DNA of 6,587 nt, from NCBI GenBank assembly GCA_002067855.1, contig MVQS01000240.1:1-6587 (forward strand), given 5' to 3'. This document shows positions 1 to 5,698 of this stretch, one piece after another (position 1 is the first letter of the stretch; each line of letters starts with the position of its first letter). The position numbers and the translations under genes were made by a program. The notes beneath the pieces were generated by a model. It was given only the letters and a program-made list of their open reading frames with translations, ran no database searches and had not been told where the DNA came from. This DNA is from Syntrophaceae bacterium PtaB.Bin038 (GTDB taxonomy: Bacteria; Desulfobacterota; Syntrophia; Syntrophales; UBA2192).

Positions 1-158
1 CCGGCGGAGGCCTCGTCGACGCTGTTGTCCACCACCTCGTAGACGAGATGGTGCAGGCCGTCGCGGCCGGTGCTGCCGATATACATGGCCGGTCTCTTGC
101 GGACCGCCTCGAGACCGTTCAATACCTTGATGCTGTCAGCGCTGTAGGTTTCAGACAT
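1..158 (-). CDS. gyrB: DNA gyrase subunit B, N-terminal fragment (cut by window edge)
   Basis: This is the first 52 codons of the ATPase subunit of DNA gyrase, the type II topoisomerase that introduces negative supercoils ahead of the fork in the cytoplasm. The reading begins at an ATG (158-156) as MSETYSADSIKVLNGLEAV and continues into the family-defining stretch VRKRPAMYIG (19-28), then HHLVYEVVDNSVDEA (36-50). By family knowledge, E41 is the position of the catalytic general base and N45 the Mg-ATP ligand of the GHKL fold. A possible Shine-Dalgarno AGGAG lies at 178-174, 15 nt upstream, which is rather far. The gene follows dnaN on the same strand after 145 bp. ParE shares this N-terminus, but the position next to dnaA-dnaN favours GyrB. 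The remainder lies outside the window. Confidence 0.93.
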   Translation of the reverse strand, partial: MSETYSADSIKVLNGLEAVRKRPAMYIGSTGRDGLHHLVYEVVDNSVDEASA

Positions 159-303
159 GTTGGACTGTTTTCGCTCCTCTGTACGAATCTTCTCGGGGTG
201 TCTCTTCCCCTTGTCCGCTCTTCCTCAATTCCGATCCTCGCAACCTCGAAGCGCGTAAAGGAACACGAGTCAAGAAACGGACGCGTGCCCGATCCCCGAC
301 CGG
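159..303. other. dnaN-gyrB intergenic spacer without recF
   Basis: This 145-bp spacer sits between the dnaN stop and the gyrB start, where many bacteria carry recF. I see no RecF-like reading frame, no strong hairpin terminator and no convincing sigma-70 promoter. A TTGACT hexamer on the minus strand has no acceptable -10 partner. The minus-strand frame that stays open through the spacer is low-complexity and does not resemble RecF. Confidence 0.6.
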
Positions 304-1425
304 TTATATCTTCAAGGGCATGACGATGCACATGTAACTGGAATCCTTCGCCGGTCTGACCATGGCGGGCCTGAGGCCGCTGCGGATCTCGAGGGTGAAC
401 GTCTCCTCGTCGACGGCCTCGATGGCCTCGAGGAGGTAACGGACGTTGAACCCCACCTCGACGTCGCCTTCCTGGTATTGAATCTCCACCTCCTCGCTGG
501 CCTCGCCCACGTCGGGGTTGATGGAGTTGAACACCATCTTGTCGGTCAGAAGCTTGATCCGCACGCCCATGTAACGCTCGCTGGCCATGACGCTCATCCG
601 GCGAAGCGCGTGGAGGACCGCCGCGCGGTCGAGTTCCACCACGGTACCCTTGTCCTTCGGGATGACGCGCTTGTAATCGGGAAACTCGGCGTCGATGAGG
701 CTCACTTTCAGGATGATGCCGTCCTTCTTCAGCACGCACATTCCCTTCTTCACCCCGATCTCGACCGCTCCGTCCTTGTCCTCGACGAGCCGCCGGATCT
801 CTGTGATGCCTTTCCGGGGGATGATCATTCCCTTGTCGAGCTCCATGACCTGCTCCACCCTCGGGTCGGCACTCACGATGGAGAGGCGGTGTCCGTCGGT
901 CGCCACCATGCGCATGACAAACCCTCCCGACGGCTCCTGCTCCGCCTTCAGGTAAACCCCGTTGAGGTTGACCCTCGACTCGTCGGTGGACATGGCGAAG
1001 TAGGTCTTCTTGATCATATCGCTGATCATGGCCCCGTCGACCCGGATGAAACCGACCTCCTCGTCGTCCATGATCTTCGGGAACTCGTCCGCCGGGATGC
1101 CGGGAACACGGAAGTTGACCTTCCCGCAGGTGATCGCCACCCAGTTGGAATCCTCCTTCCTGAAGTGAACCTCGTCACCCTGGATTTCCCGGATCATCTC
1201 GTAGAGCTTGCGGGCCGGCAGCGTGATCTCACCGTTCCTGACGACCTTCGCCTCGTAGTCCGCAACGAGACCGATCTCCCGGTCCGTCGCCACGATGCGG
1301 ATCCGCTCGGACTCGGCCCGGATGAGAACATTGTTCAGCACAGGCATCGCCGTGCGCCTGTCCACAATCCCCAGCGTCCTCTGAACACCGCCCAGGAAAA
1401 CGTCACGCCTCACAGTGAATTCCAT
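304..1425 (-). CDS. dnaN: DNA polymerase III subunit beta (sliding clamp)
   Basis: This encodes the ring-shaped sliding clamp that tethers DNA polymerase III and other DNA-processing enzymes to the template. The protein is 373 aa, within the usual range of about 365-380. It is made of three repeated clamp folds at roughly 1-120, 128-250 and 255-373. Recognisable blocks are the N-terminal MEFTVRRDVFLGGVQ, TAMPVLNNVLI (25-35), the domain-2 block VATDGHRLS (164-172), LIDAEFPDYKRVIP (243-256) and the C-terminal YMCIVMPLKI, which matches the conserved end (VVMPM/L) lining the partner-binding pocket. The ATG start at 1425-1423 has AAGGA (1439-1435) 9 nt upstream. The gene lies 228 bp downstream of dnaA on the same strand, the standard dnaA-dnaN order, but the spacer is long enough to hold its own promoter or origin elements. 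No key residue appears lost. Confidence 0.97.
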   Translation of the reverse strand: MEFTVRRDVFLGGVQRTLGIVDRRTAMPVLNNVLIRAESERIRIVATDREIGLVADYEAKVVRNGEITLPARKLYEMIREIQGDEVHFRKEDSNWVAITCGKVNFRVPGIPADEFPKIMDDEEVGFIRVDGAMISDMIKKTYFAMSTDESRVNLNGVYLKAEQEPSGGFVMRMVATDGHRLSIVSADPRVEQVMELDKGMIIPRKGITEIRRLVEDKDGAVEIGVKKGMCVLKKDGIILKVSLIDAEFPDYKRVIPKDKGTVVELDRAAVLHALRRMSVMASERYMGVRIKLLTDKMVFNSINPDVGEASEEVEIQYQEGDVEVGFNVRYLLEAIEAVDEETFTLEIRSGLRPAMVRPAKDSSYMCIVMPLKI

Positions 1426-1653
1426 AAGCCCGTTTCCTTTCCATCACTTGTTTTCGGTGGCTCACCTCAAGGACTGCCCGGCTCCCGTTGTTTCCCCCAG
1501 ATCCCACAGCCCCTATTTATTCTTTCTTAATAACAAGAGGAAGAGTAAGGATTGTTAACAGTAGGGTCTGTTCATATGTGGACAGCTTCGATTCTCGTTC
1601 CCGCAAGCCGGATTGCTCCGATTCGGCCTGTGAAAGAAACGTTGGCTCTCCTG
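1426..1653. other. dnaA-dnaN spacer, candidate origin/regulatory region
   Basis: This 228-bp non-coding stretch holds an AT-rich tract at 1514-1536 (20 of 23 bases A or T), a TGTTAACA palindrome at 1553-1560, and an imperfect 18-bp palindrome at 1568-1585. The right arm of that palindrome read on the minus strand, CTGTCCACA, matches the DnaA-box consensus TTATCCACA at 7 of 9 positions. The same 9-mer recurs on the plus strand at 1358-1366, inside dnaN. In Bacillus and some other bacteria the unwinding site lies in this spacer, so it is an origin candidate. The absence of a perfect box here keeps the call weak. Confidence 0.4.
1568..1585. repeat. Imperfect 18-bp palindrome with DnaA-box-like arm
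   Basis: The sequence CTGTTCATATGTGGACAG matches its own reverse complement at 14 of 18 positions and is centred near CATATG. It has the form CTGT-N10-ACAG, so it is not an E. coli-type LexA box, which needs N8. One arm resembles a DnaA box. It may be an operator for dnaN or part of an origin, or simply chance. Confidence 0.4.
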
Positions 1654-3012
1654 TCAGTGTCTGTTGAGAGTCTCCTCGATCTCCCGAACAACAAGCTCCA
1701 CCTTGGGATCCTTCTCCAGAAGGTCCTTGATCTTATTGTTTGCGTAAATGACCGTGGAGTGGTCCTTTCCACCTATTTTTGCACCGATATCCGGGAACGA
1801 ATGGGAGGTAAGCCTTCTTGCAAGATACATGGCAATCTGGCGCGGAATCACGAGGTTCTTATTCTTTTTCTGCGACTTCAAGTCATTGATTCTGATGTTG
1901 AATTTTGCGGCCACCGTTTTCATGATCTCGTCGATGGTCACTTCCGGCCTTTCTCCCTGCTTGAAGAATTTCTTCAGCACTTCCTTGACGAGATCCATGT
2001 CAATTTCCCGCCCCGTCAGCGATGCGTAGGCTCCGATGCGGATGATGAAGCCCTCGAGCTCGCGGATGTTCGATTCCGCCTTCGAGGCAATGTAGTACGC
2101 AACATTCTTGGGAAGGGAAATGTTGTTTTCCTGCGCCTTCTTGTCGACGATGGCAACCTTTGTCTCGATCTCGGGCGGCTGTATGTCCGCGATGAGCCCC
2201 CACTCAAAGCGGGAACGGAGACGGCCTTCAAGGTTCGGAATGTCCTTGGGAAACTTGTCGCTCGTCACGACGATCTGCTTGCCCGAATCGTGCAGCGTGT
2301 TGAAGGTATGGAAAAACTCCTCCTGGGTCCTCTCCTTTCCGGCAATGAACTGGATGTCATCGATGAGCAGGGAGTCTATGTTCCTGTATTTCTCCCTGAA
2401 TTTCTGCATTTTGTCGTACCGGATGGAGTTGATCATCTCGTTCATGAACTCCTCGGCCGAAACGTAGAGGACATTGGCCGAGGGAGTGATCCTGAACGTG
2501 TGGAGCCCGATCGCATTGAGAAGATGCGTCTTGCCGAGTCCGACCCCTCCGTAAATGAAAAGCGGGTTGTAGTTCTTGGCCGGCGCCTCAGCAACGGCGA
2601 CCGCCGCGGCGTGGGCAAACTGGTTGCTGGGACCGACGACGAAACGCTCAAAGTTGTAATTGGGGTTGAGCGACGGGTGAATCTTGTTCGTAATTTCCGC
2701 CTGTTCGACGTTCTTCAGCCGTTCTGCGGGAGCGGGCTCGGAAACGGCGGGTTTTTCCTGGAATGGGACCTTTTCGATGGTGAACCGGACATTCATGGGA
2801 ACCCCGGCCACGGACGACACCGATTCCTTGATGATGTCCACGAAATGGTCCGTCAGCCAGTCCCTGAAAAATCGATTCGGGACCTGAAGTTCCACACCCG
2901 AGGACTCGAGCGAAACGATCCTCACGGGGCTGATCCAGGTGTCGAAATTTTGCTTCGTCACCTTTTCCCTTATGATATCGATACTTTTATTCCAGAAAGA
3001 TTGCAATTTCAC
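1654..3012 (-). CDS. dnaA: Chromosomal replication initiator protein DnaA
   Basis: This AAA+ ATPase binds DnaA boxes, oligomerises as the ATP form, melts the origin and recruits the replicative helicase. The reading is 452 aa from a GTG at 3012-3010, a usual length. Domain I covers about 1-85 (NFDTWISPV at 22-30), a short linker about 86-112, the AAA+ domain III about 113-335 and the DNA-binding domain IV about 345-452. Visible motifs are Walker A GGVGLGKT (155-162), Walker B LLIDDIQ (215-221), sensor I VVTSDK (248-253), the arginine-finger block RLRSRF (264-269, finger R268), sensor II NIRELEG (315-321) and the DnaA signature GGKDHSTVIYANNKI (414-428). The GTG has no room for a ribosome site upstream, because the GGGCGGGG run abuts and overlaps it. 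A TTG two codons in (3006-3004) would be 5 nt from that run and may be the true start. It lies 113 bp downstream of parB on the same strand. Confidence 0.98.
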   Translation of the reverse strand: MKLQSFWNKSIDIIREKVTKQNFDTWISPVRIVSLESSGVELQVPNRFFRDWLTDHFVDIIKESVSSVAGVPMNVRFTIEKVPFQEKPAVSEPAPAERLKNVEQAEITNKIHPSLNPNYNFERFVVGPSNQFAHAAAVAVAEAPAKNYNPLFIYGGVGLGKTHLLNAIGLHTFRITPSANVLYVSAEEFMNEMINSIRYDKMQKFREKYRNIDSLLIDDIQFIAGKERTQEEFFHTFNTLHDSGKQIVVTSDKFPKDIPNLEGRLRSRFEWGLIADIQPPEIETKVAIVDKKAQENNISLPKNVAYYIASKAESNIRELEGFIIRIGAYASLTGREIDMDLVKEVLKKFFKQGERPEVTIDEIMKTVAAKFNIRINDLKSQKKNKNLVIPRQIAMYLARRLTSHSFPDIGAKIGGKDHSTVIYANNKIKDLLEKDPKVELVVREIEETLNRH

Positions 3013-3125
3013 CCCGCCCTATAAACAGCATGTAAACATTTGTTGATATCTTGAACCGGAGAACTCCATCCCTTTGCGAGCATTTACTTTTCAAGGTAAA
3101 AAGAAAAAAGTACCTTACTGCCTTT
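3013..3125. other. parB-dnaA spacer, presumed dnaA leader
   Basis: This 113-bp gap is AT-rich in its right half. Near dnaA, the minus strand carries two near-direct TGTTTA motifs (TGTTTACA, then TGTTTATA, 3 bp apart), which are poor matches to DnaA boxes. I could not identify a sigma-70 promoter with both hexamers, so whether dnaA has its own promoter here or is read from parAB is open. Confidence 0.45.
3085..3116. repeat. Overlapping inverted repeats downstream of parB
   Basis: Two mutually exclusive inverted repeats overlap. AAGGTA (3093-3098) pairs with TACCTT (3111-3116) across a 12-nt A-rich loop. TACTTTT (3085-3091) pairs with AAAAGTA (3106-3112). On the minus strand the loop reads as a T-rich run. 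The stems are short and AT-rich, so at best this is a weak terminator or attenuator-like element between parB and dnaA. Confidence 0.3.
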
Positions 3126-3974
3126 TCATGATTTCAATAAGATGTCGAGCAGCCGGTCGAGTTCGTCGGGGGAACCGAAGCGGATCTCGATAGCTCCTCC
3201 CCGTTTCCTGTTGTGAATGAGAACCCGGGTCATGAGTCTCCTGGAAAGACGCTTCTCCAGCTCGGCCAGAAGCTCATCACGGCCGGAGACCTTTGGCGAA
3301 GCCTTCCCCTTCTTCTTTCCGCGCGCAAACGCCTCGGCTTCCCTGACGCTTAGACCCCTGGAGAGGATCGCCTTGAAGAGACGGTTCTGCTCTTCAACGG
3401 ACTCCAGCGCGAGGATGGCGCGTGCGTGACCCGCCGAGAGGGTCTTTTTCGCAATGGCATCGCGGATCTCATTCGGCAGCTTCAGCAGCCTCAGGGCGTT
3501 GGTCACCGTGGATCGGTCCTTTCCGACGGTGGAGGACAGGGCCTCGTGGGACAGGCCGAACTCGTGGATGAGACGGTGGAACGCCTCGGCCTCCTCCAGG
3601 GGGTTGAGATTGGCCCTCAGGAGGTTTTCGATCAGCGAAAAGACCGCAGCATCCTGGTCGGCCGCGTCCCGGACGATGACGGGCACGCTCTTGAGGCCTG
3701 CTTCCTGTGCGGCCCGCCAGCGACGCTCCCCGGCGATGATTTCGTAGCCCCCATCGGATTTTCTTGCGACGATCGGCTGGATGATCCCGCTCTCCCGGAT
3801 GGATGCGACAAGACTCCTGTGCTCCTCGGGATCGAAATCCTTCCTCGCCTGGTAACGGTTTGGAACGAGCTCCTCGATGGCGCAGGTCATCAGGACCGGT
3901 TTGTCCCCGATCTTTTCGAGAAGGTCGGGAAACATGGCGCCGAGGCCCCTGCCGAGCGAGTTCTTTTTGATCAT
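3126..3974 (-). CDS. parB: Chromosome partitioning protein ParB (Spo0J type)
   Basis: This is the CTP-dependent DNA clamp that loads at parS sites, spreads along the origin region and stimulates the ParA ATPase to segregate sister origins. The 282-aa protein has the family layout. An N-terminal SLGRGLGAMF motif (6-15) is the usual ParA-stimulating start. The CTP-binding ParB/Srx domain covers about 28-120, with GERRWRA (82-88) and ENLLR (116-120). A helix-turn-helix sits at about 141-163 (DRSTVTNALRLLKLP at 152-166). A basic linker with KKKGK follows near 216-221, then a C-terminal dimerisation region from about 228 to 282. The usual ENxQR box reads ENLLR, replacing glutamine by leucine, while the nucleotide-contacting E116 and N117 remain. 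The ATG lies 1 nt after the parA stop, with GGGAG (3987-3983) 8 nt upstream inside parA, so the two are surely co-transcribed. Confidence 0.96.
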   Translation of the reverse strand: MIKKNSLGRGLGAMFPDLLEKIGDKPVLMTCAIEELVPNRYQARKDFDPEEHRSLVASIRESGIIQPIVARKSDGGYEIIAGERRWRAAQEAGLKSVPVIVRDAADQDAAVFSLIENLLRANLNPLEEAEAFHRLIHEFGLSHEALSSTVGKDRSTVTNALRLLKLPNEIRDAIAKKTLSAGHARAILALESVEEQNRLFKAILSRGLSVREAEAFARGKKKGKASPKVSGRDELLAELEKRLSRRLMTRVLIHNRKRGGAIEIRFGSPDELDRLLDILLKS

Positions 3975-3975
3975 C

Positions 3976-4746
3976 CTAGGCTCTCCCGTCGTAGAGGATT
4001 TCGTGGGCCAGATCCATGTAGGCCACGGCCCCTCGGGACTTCACGTCGTAGAGAATGATCGGGAGCCCGTGGCTGGGGCTCTCCGAGATCCGGACATTGC
4101 GCGGAATCACCGTCTTGAACACCTTGCCGCCGAAGTGGTTTCGGACCTCCTCGACAACCCGGTGCGACAGCCGGTTTCGTACGTCGAACATGGTGAGCAG
4201 GATCCCGCCCAGGGAAAGCGACGGGTTCATCCTGGTACGTACGAGTTTTACGGTGTTCAAAAGGTGCGCCAGACCCTCGAGAGCAAAGTACTCGCACTGC
4301 AGCGGGATGATCACGTAGTCCGATGCCACCAGCGCATTGAGCGTCAGAAAGCCCAGCGACGGGGGACAGTCGATGATACAGTAGTCATAGGGTGTCTGAA
4401 GCCTGGCCAGCAGGGCCCTGAGCCTGTTTTCCCGCTCCTCGATGGACACGAACTCGATTTCCACGCCGACGAGGTCCTGGTTTGAAGGGGCCACGTCGAG
4501 CGTCGGGATCTGGGTCTTGACGATGACGTCCTCGAGGCTGCAGCGCCCGATGAGGGCATGATAAAGATTCTTGTTTTCAATCGATGACTTGTCTATACCC
4601 ATCCCGCTTGTCGTATTGCCCTGGGGGTCTCCGTCGATGAGCAGGACCTTCTTTTCCGCCGTGGCGAGGGACGAGGACAGATTAATGGCTGTCGTGGTCT
4701 TTCCGACCCCTCCCTTCTGATTGGCAATACATATAATTTTTCGCAT
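3976..4746 (-). CDS. parA: Chromosome partitioning ATPase ParA (Soj type)
   Basis: This is the deviant Walker ATPase that binds DNA non-specifically in the ATP dimer form and pulls ParB-parS complexes apart. The 256-aa protein is the short chromosomal Soj type, without an N-terminal helix-turn-helix. It has the deviant Walker A KGGVGKTTT (11-19, signature lysine K11), Walker A' VLLIDGDPQGNTT (34-46, D40) and Walker B YCIIDCPPSLG (122-132, D126). RNRLSHRV and a SESPSHGLPIILYD block occur near the C-terminus, as in Soj proteins. The ATG at 4746-4744 is chosen because the conserved MRKIICIANQKGG begins there and an in-frame TAG lies upstream. No Shine-Dalgarno-like sequence precedes it, which is odd for a gene needed continuously. 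A promoter with an extended -10 lies about 50-75 bp upstream. It forms an operon with parB, with a 1-nt gap. Closely related MinD and other Walker ATPases are excluded by the parB partner. Confidence 0.97.
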   Translation of the reverse strand: MRKIICIANQKGGVGKTTTAINLSSSLATAEKKVLLIDGDPQGNTTSGMGIDKSSIENKNLYHALIGRCSLEDVIVKTQIPTLDVAPSNQDLVGVEIEFVSIEERENRLRALLARLQTPYDYCIIDCPPSLGFLTLNALVASDYVIIPLQCEYFALEGLAHLLNTVKLVRTRMNPSLSLGGILLTMFDVRNRLSHRVVEEVRNHFGGKVFKTVIPRNVRISESPSHGLPIILYDVKSRGAVAYMDLAHEILYDGRA

Positions 4747-4794
4747 GCTGTATCGCAGAAACAGGATGTTTTGCCGGATGGATTGAGTTGGTCG

Positions 4795-4822
4795 ATGCTA
4801 GCATAAAAAGGGGGTTTTTCAA
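4795..4822 (-). promoter_or_regulatory. Candidate sigma-70 promoter of parAB
   Basis: On the minus strand, -35 TTGAAA (4822-4817) is followed by a 16-bp spacer ending in TGC and then -10 TAGCAT (4800-4795). The TGN before the -10 makes an extended -10 element. Transcription would start near 4788 and leave a leader of about 42 nt before the parA ATG. Hexamers match consensus at 4 or 5 of 6 positions. This is inferred by eye, not measured. Confidence 0.5.
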
Positions 4823-4843
4823 AGGAATTTTTGACGGGGGTGG

Positions 4844-4890
4844 AAAACAAAAAAAACTTTTAATATCAAAACTTTAAATTCATTCTAAAT
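4844..4890. other. AT-rich candidate DNA-unwinding element
   Basis: This is a 47-bp tract with 41 A or T bases and, on the plus strand, six C and no G at all. Within it two tandem 15-mers begin with the same AAAACTTT (4853-4867 and 4868-4882) and agree at 11 of 15 positions. That recalls the AT-rich repeats that melt first in bacterial origins. It lies 16 bp from a perfect DnaA box, inside the rsmG-parA gap. It stands out sharply from the GC-rich coding DNA on both sides. Confidence 0.45.
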
Positions 4891-4896
4891 GCCTCG

Positions 4897-5556
4897 TCAA
4901 CCGGGTTTATCCACAAGGACGATACGCCTCCTGTCGCCGGTGAGGGGAAGGGTGAACGAATGGTCTTTGACAATCCTGAAATTCAACGTTTTCAGGGAAT
5001 CGAGGGCCGCTTTTTCCGTCTCGAGTGACGGGCCTTTCATGGCGGCGAGGATGCCGCCCGTTTTCAACAGCGGAAGAGCACCCTCCAAGAGGTCTTTCAT
5101 CTTGAAGGTGGCCCTCGATACGATCGCGTCAAAAAGGGGGCAGGGGCTCTTGGAAAGCAGTGCCTCGAGGCGGCAATTCATGACCTCGATGTCCTTCAAG
5201 CCCAGCCTCCGGATGACTTCCCTGAGGAAGGAGCATTTTTTTCGCGAGGCCTCGAGCAGGGTGAAACAGAGATCGCTGCGAAAAATCTTCAATGGAATCG
5301 AAGGGAAACCGGCCCCGGAGCCGATGTCGAGGAGACTCGCGGGACCCCCGGGAAGAAAGGGAAGCAGCGCGAGAGAATCGATGACGTGCCTCACGGGCAG
5401 GTCGGTCTCCGACCGCAGGGAGATGAGGTTCATCTTGCTGTTCCAGAGCAACAGGGTATCCCGGTAGACCTCGAGCAGGGCGATCCGGTCCTGCGGCATG
5501 TCGATGCCCATCTCTTCCGCCGCGTCCAGCAGTATCTGTCGAAAATTTTCTTCCAA
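4897..5556 (-). CDS. rsmG: 16S rRNA (guanine-N7)-methyltransferase RsmG (GidB)
   Basis: This SAM-dependent enzyme methylates N7 of G527 (E. coli numbering) in 16S rRNA; in other bacteria its loss gives low-level streptomycin resistance. From the chosen TTG (5556-5554) it is 219 aa, close to the family norm of about 205-240. Key blocks are LLLWNSKMNLISLR (35-48), the substrate-side RHVIDSLALLPF (56-67), SAM motif I LLDIGSGAGFP (75-85), the acidic ribose-binding E102 in LLEASRKK, SRATF (147-151), AMKG (172-175) and the C-terminal GDRRRIVLVDKPG. The frame stays open to a GTG at 5652-5650 (251 aa). I reject that extension because residues there come partly from a heptamer DNA repeat and overlap the trmJ promoter. 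Neither start has a good ribosome site, and an ATG at 5511-5509 is a third option. It lies 150 bp upstream of parA on the same strand, and the usual neighbour mnmG is absent. Confidence 0.92.
   Translation of the reverse strand: MEENFRQILLDAAEEMGIDMPQDRIALLEVYRDTLLLWNSKMNLISLRSETDLPVRHVIDSLALLPFLPGGPASLLDIGSGAGFPSIPLKIFRSDLCFTLLEASRKKCSFLREVIRRLGLKDIEVMNCRLEALLSKSPCPLFDAIVSRATFKMKDLLEGALPLLKTGGILAAMKGPSLETEKAALDSLKTLNFRIVKDHSFTLPLTGDRRRIVLVDKPG
4907..4915 (+). promoter_or_regulatory. Perfect consensus DnaA box (TTATCCACA)
   Basis: This 9-mer is identical to the high-affinity DnaA box consensus. It is the only exact copy I found on either strand in the window. It overlaps the last codons of rsmG (LVDK) and adjoins the AT-rich tract at 4844-4890. 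One exact 9-mer in a 6.6-kb window could occur by chance, but the placement beside the AT-rich tract in an origin locus makes function plausible. Confidence 0.55.
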
Positions 5557-5565
5557 TTCCTGTAA

Positions 5566-5594
5566 CCTGAAGCCTGAAGTTGATGCCTGATGCC
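5566..5594. repeat. Heptameric micro-repeat (CCTGAAG/CCTGATG)
   Basis: CCTGAAG occurs twice in tandem at 5566-5579. A one-base-shorter TTGATG (5580-5585) and CCTGATG (5586-5592) follow in the same phase. Viewed separately, TGATGCC is also duplicated at 5581-5594. The array lies between the likely rsmG start and the trmJ promoter, so it appears to be spacer DNA and not coding. Confidence 0.6.
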
Positions 5595-5661
5595 GTTTTT
5601 TTCGCTTACCAGACCAGGCAATGCGTGGCAACGAAAAAGAAGGAATCGGCACCCGGAACTA

Positions 5662-5670
5662 TGGTACACT
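5662..5670 (+). promoter_or_regulatory. Candidate extended -10 promoter element of trmJ
   Basis: TGG-TACACT forms an extended -10 (TGN followed by a 4-of-6 match to TATAAT). It would start transcription near 5677 and give a leader of about 22 nt containing a GAGG ribosome site (5687-5690), 8 nt before the trmJ ATG. No good -35 hexamer is visible, which extended -10 promoters can tolerate. Confidence 0.45.
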
Positions 5671-5698
5671 CGCGCCACCTTTCTGCGAGGTTCGAGGC

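Noticed and set aside
24..33. A DnaA-box-like TTGTCCACC in gyrB
   Set aside because: It matches 7 of 9 but lies in a conserved coding stretch (VVDN) that dictates those bases.
119..739. A 206-codon minus-strand frame spanning the dnaN 3' end and the gyrB spacer, considered as a recF remnant
   Set aside because: The translation is low-complexity R/G/P/H sequence with no Walker A motif or RecF similarity. It is an out-of-frame shadow of dnaN.
478..1530. A 350-codon plus-strand open frame opposite dnaN
   Set aside because: It is rich in H, D, L and V as expected for the antisense of GC-rich coding DNA. The clamp protein on the other strand is complete.
1541..1553. A possible dnaN promoter using TTAACA on the minus strand near 1559-1554
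   Set aside because: No -10 hexamer at 16-18 bp matches better than 3 of 6, so the pairing is not supported.
1592..1635. A possible dnaA terminator with CCG/CGG arms downstream of the dnaA stop
   Set aside because: The stem is about 4 bp plus a mismatch and has no following T-run on the minus strand.
1552..3024. A 490-codon plus-strand open frame opposite dnaA
   Set aside because: It is the antisense shadow of dnaA. DnaA motifs are complete on the minus strand and the plus-strand protein resembles no family.
5255..5270. A GTGAAACA half of a parS site inside rsmG
   Set aside because: Only one half-site is present. The left arm does not match, so there is no palindrome.
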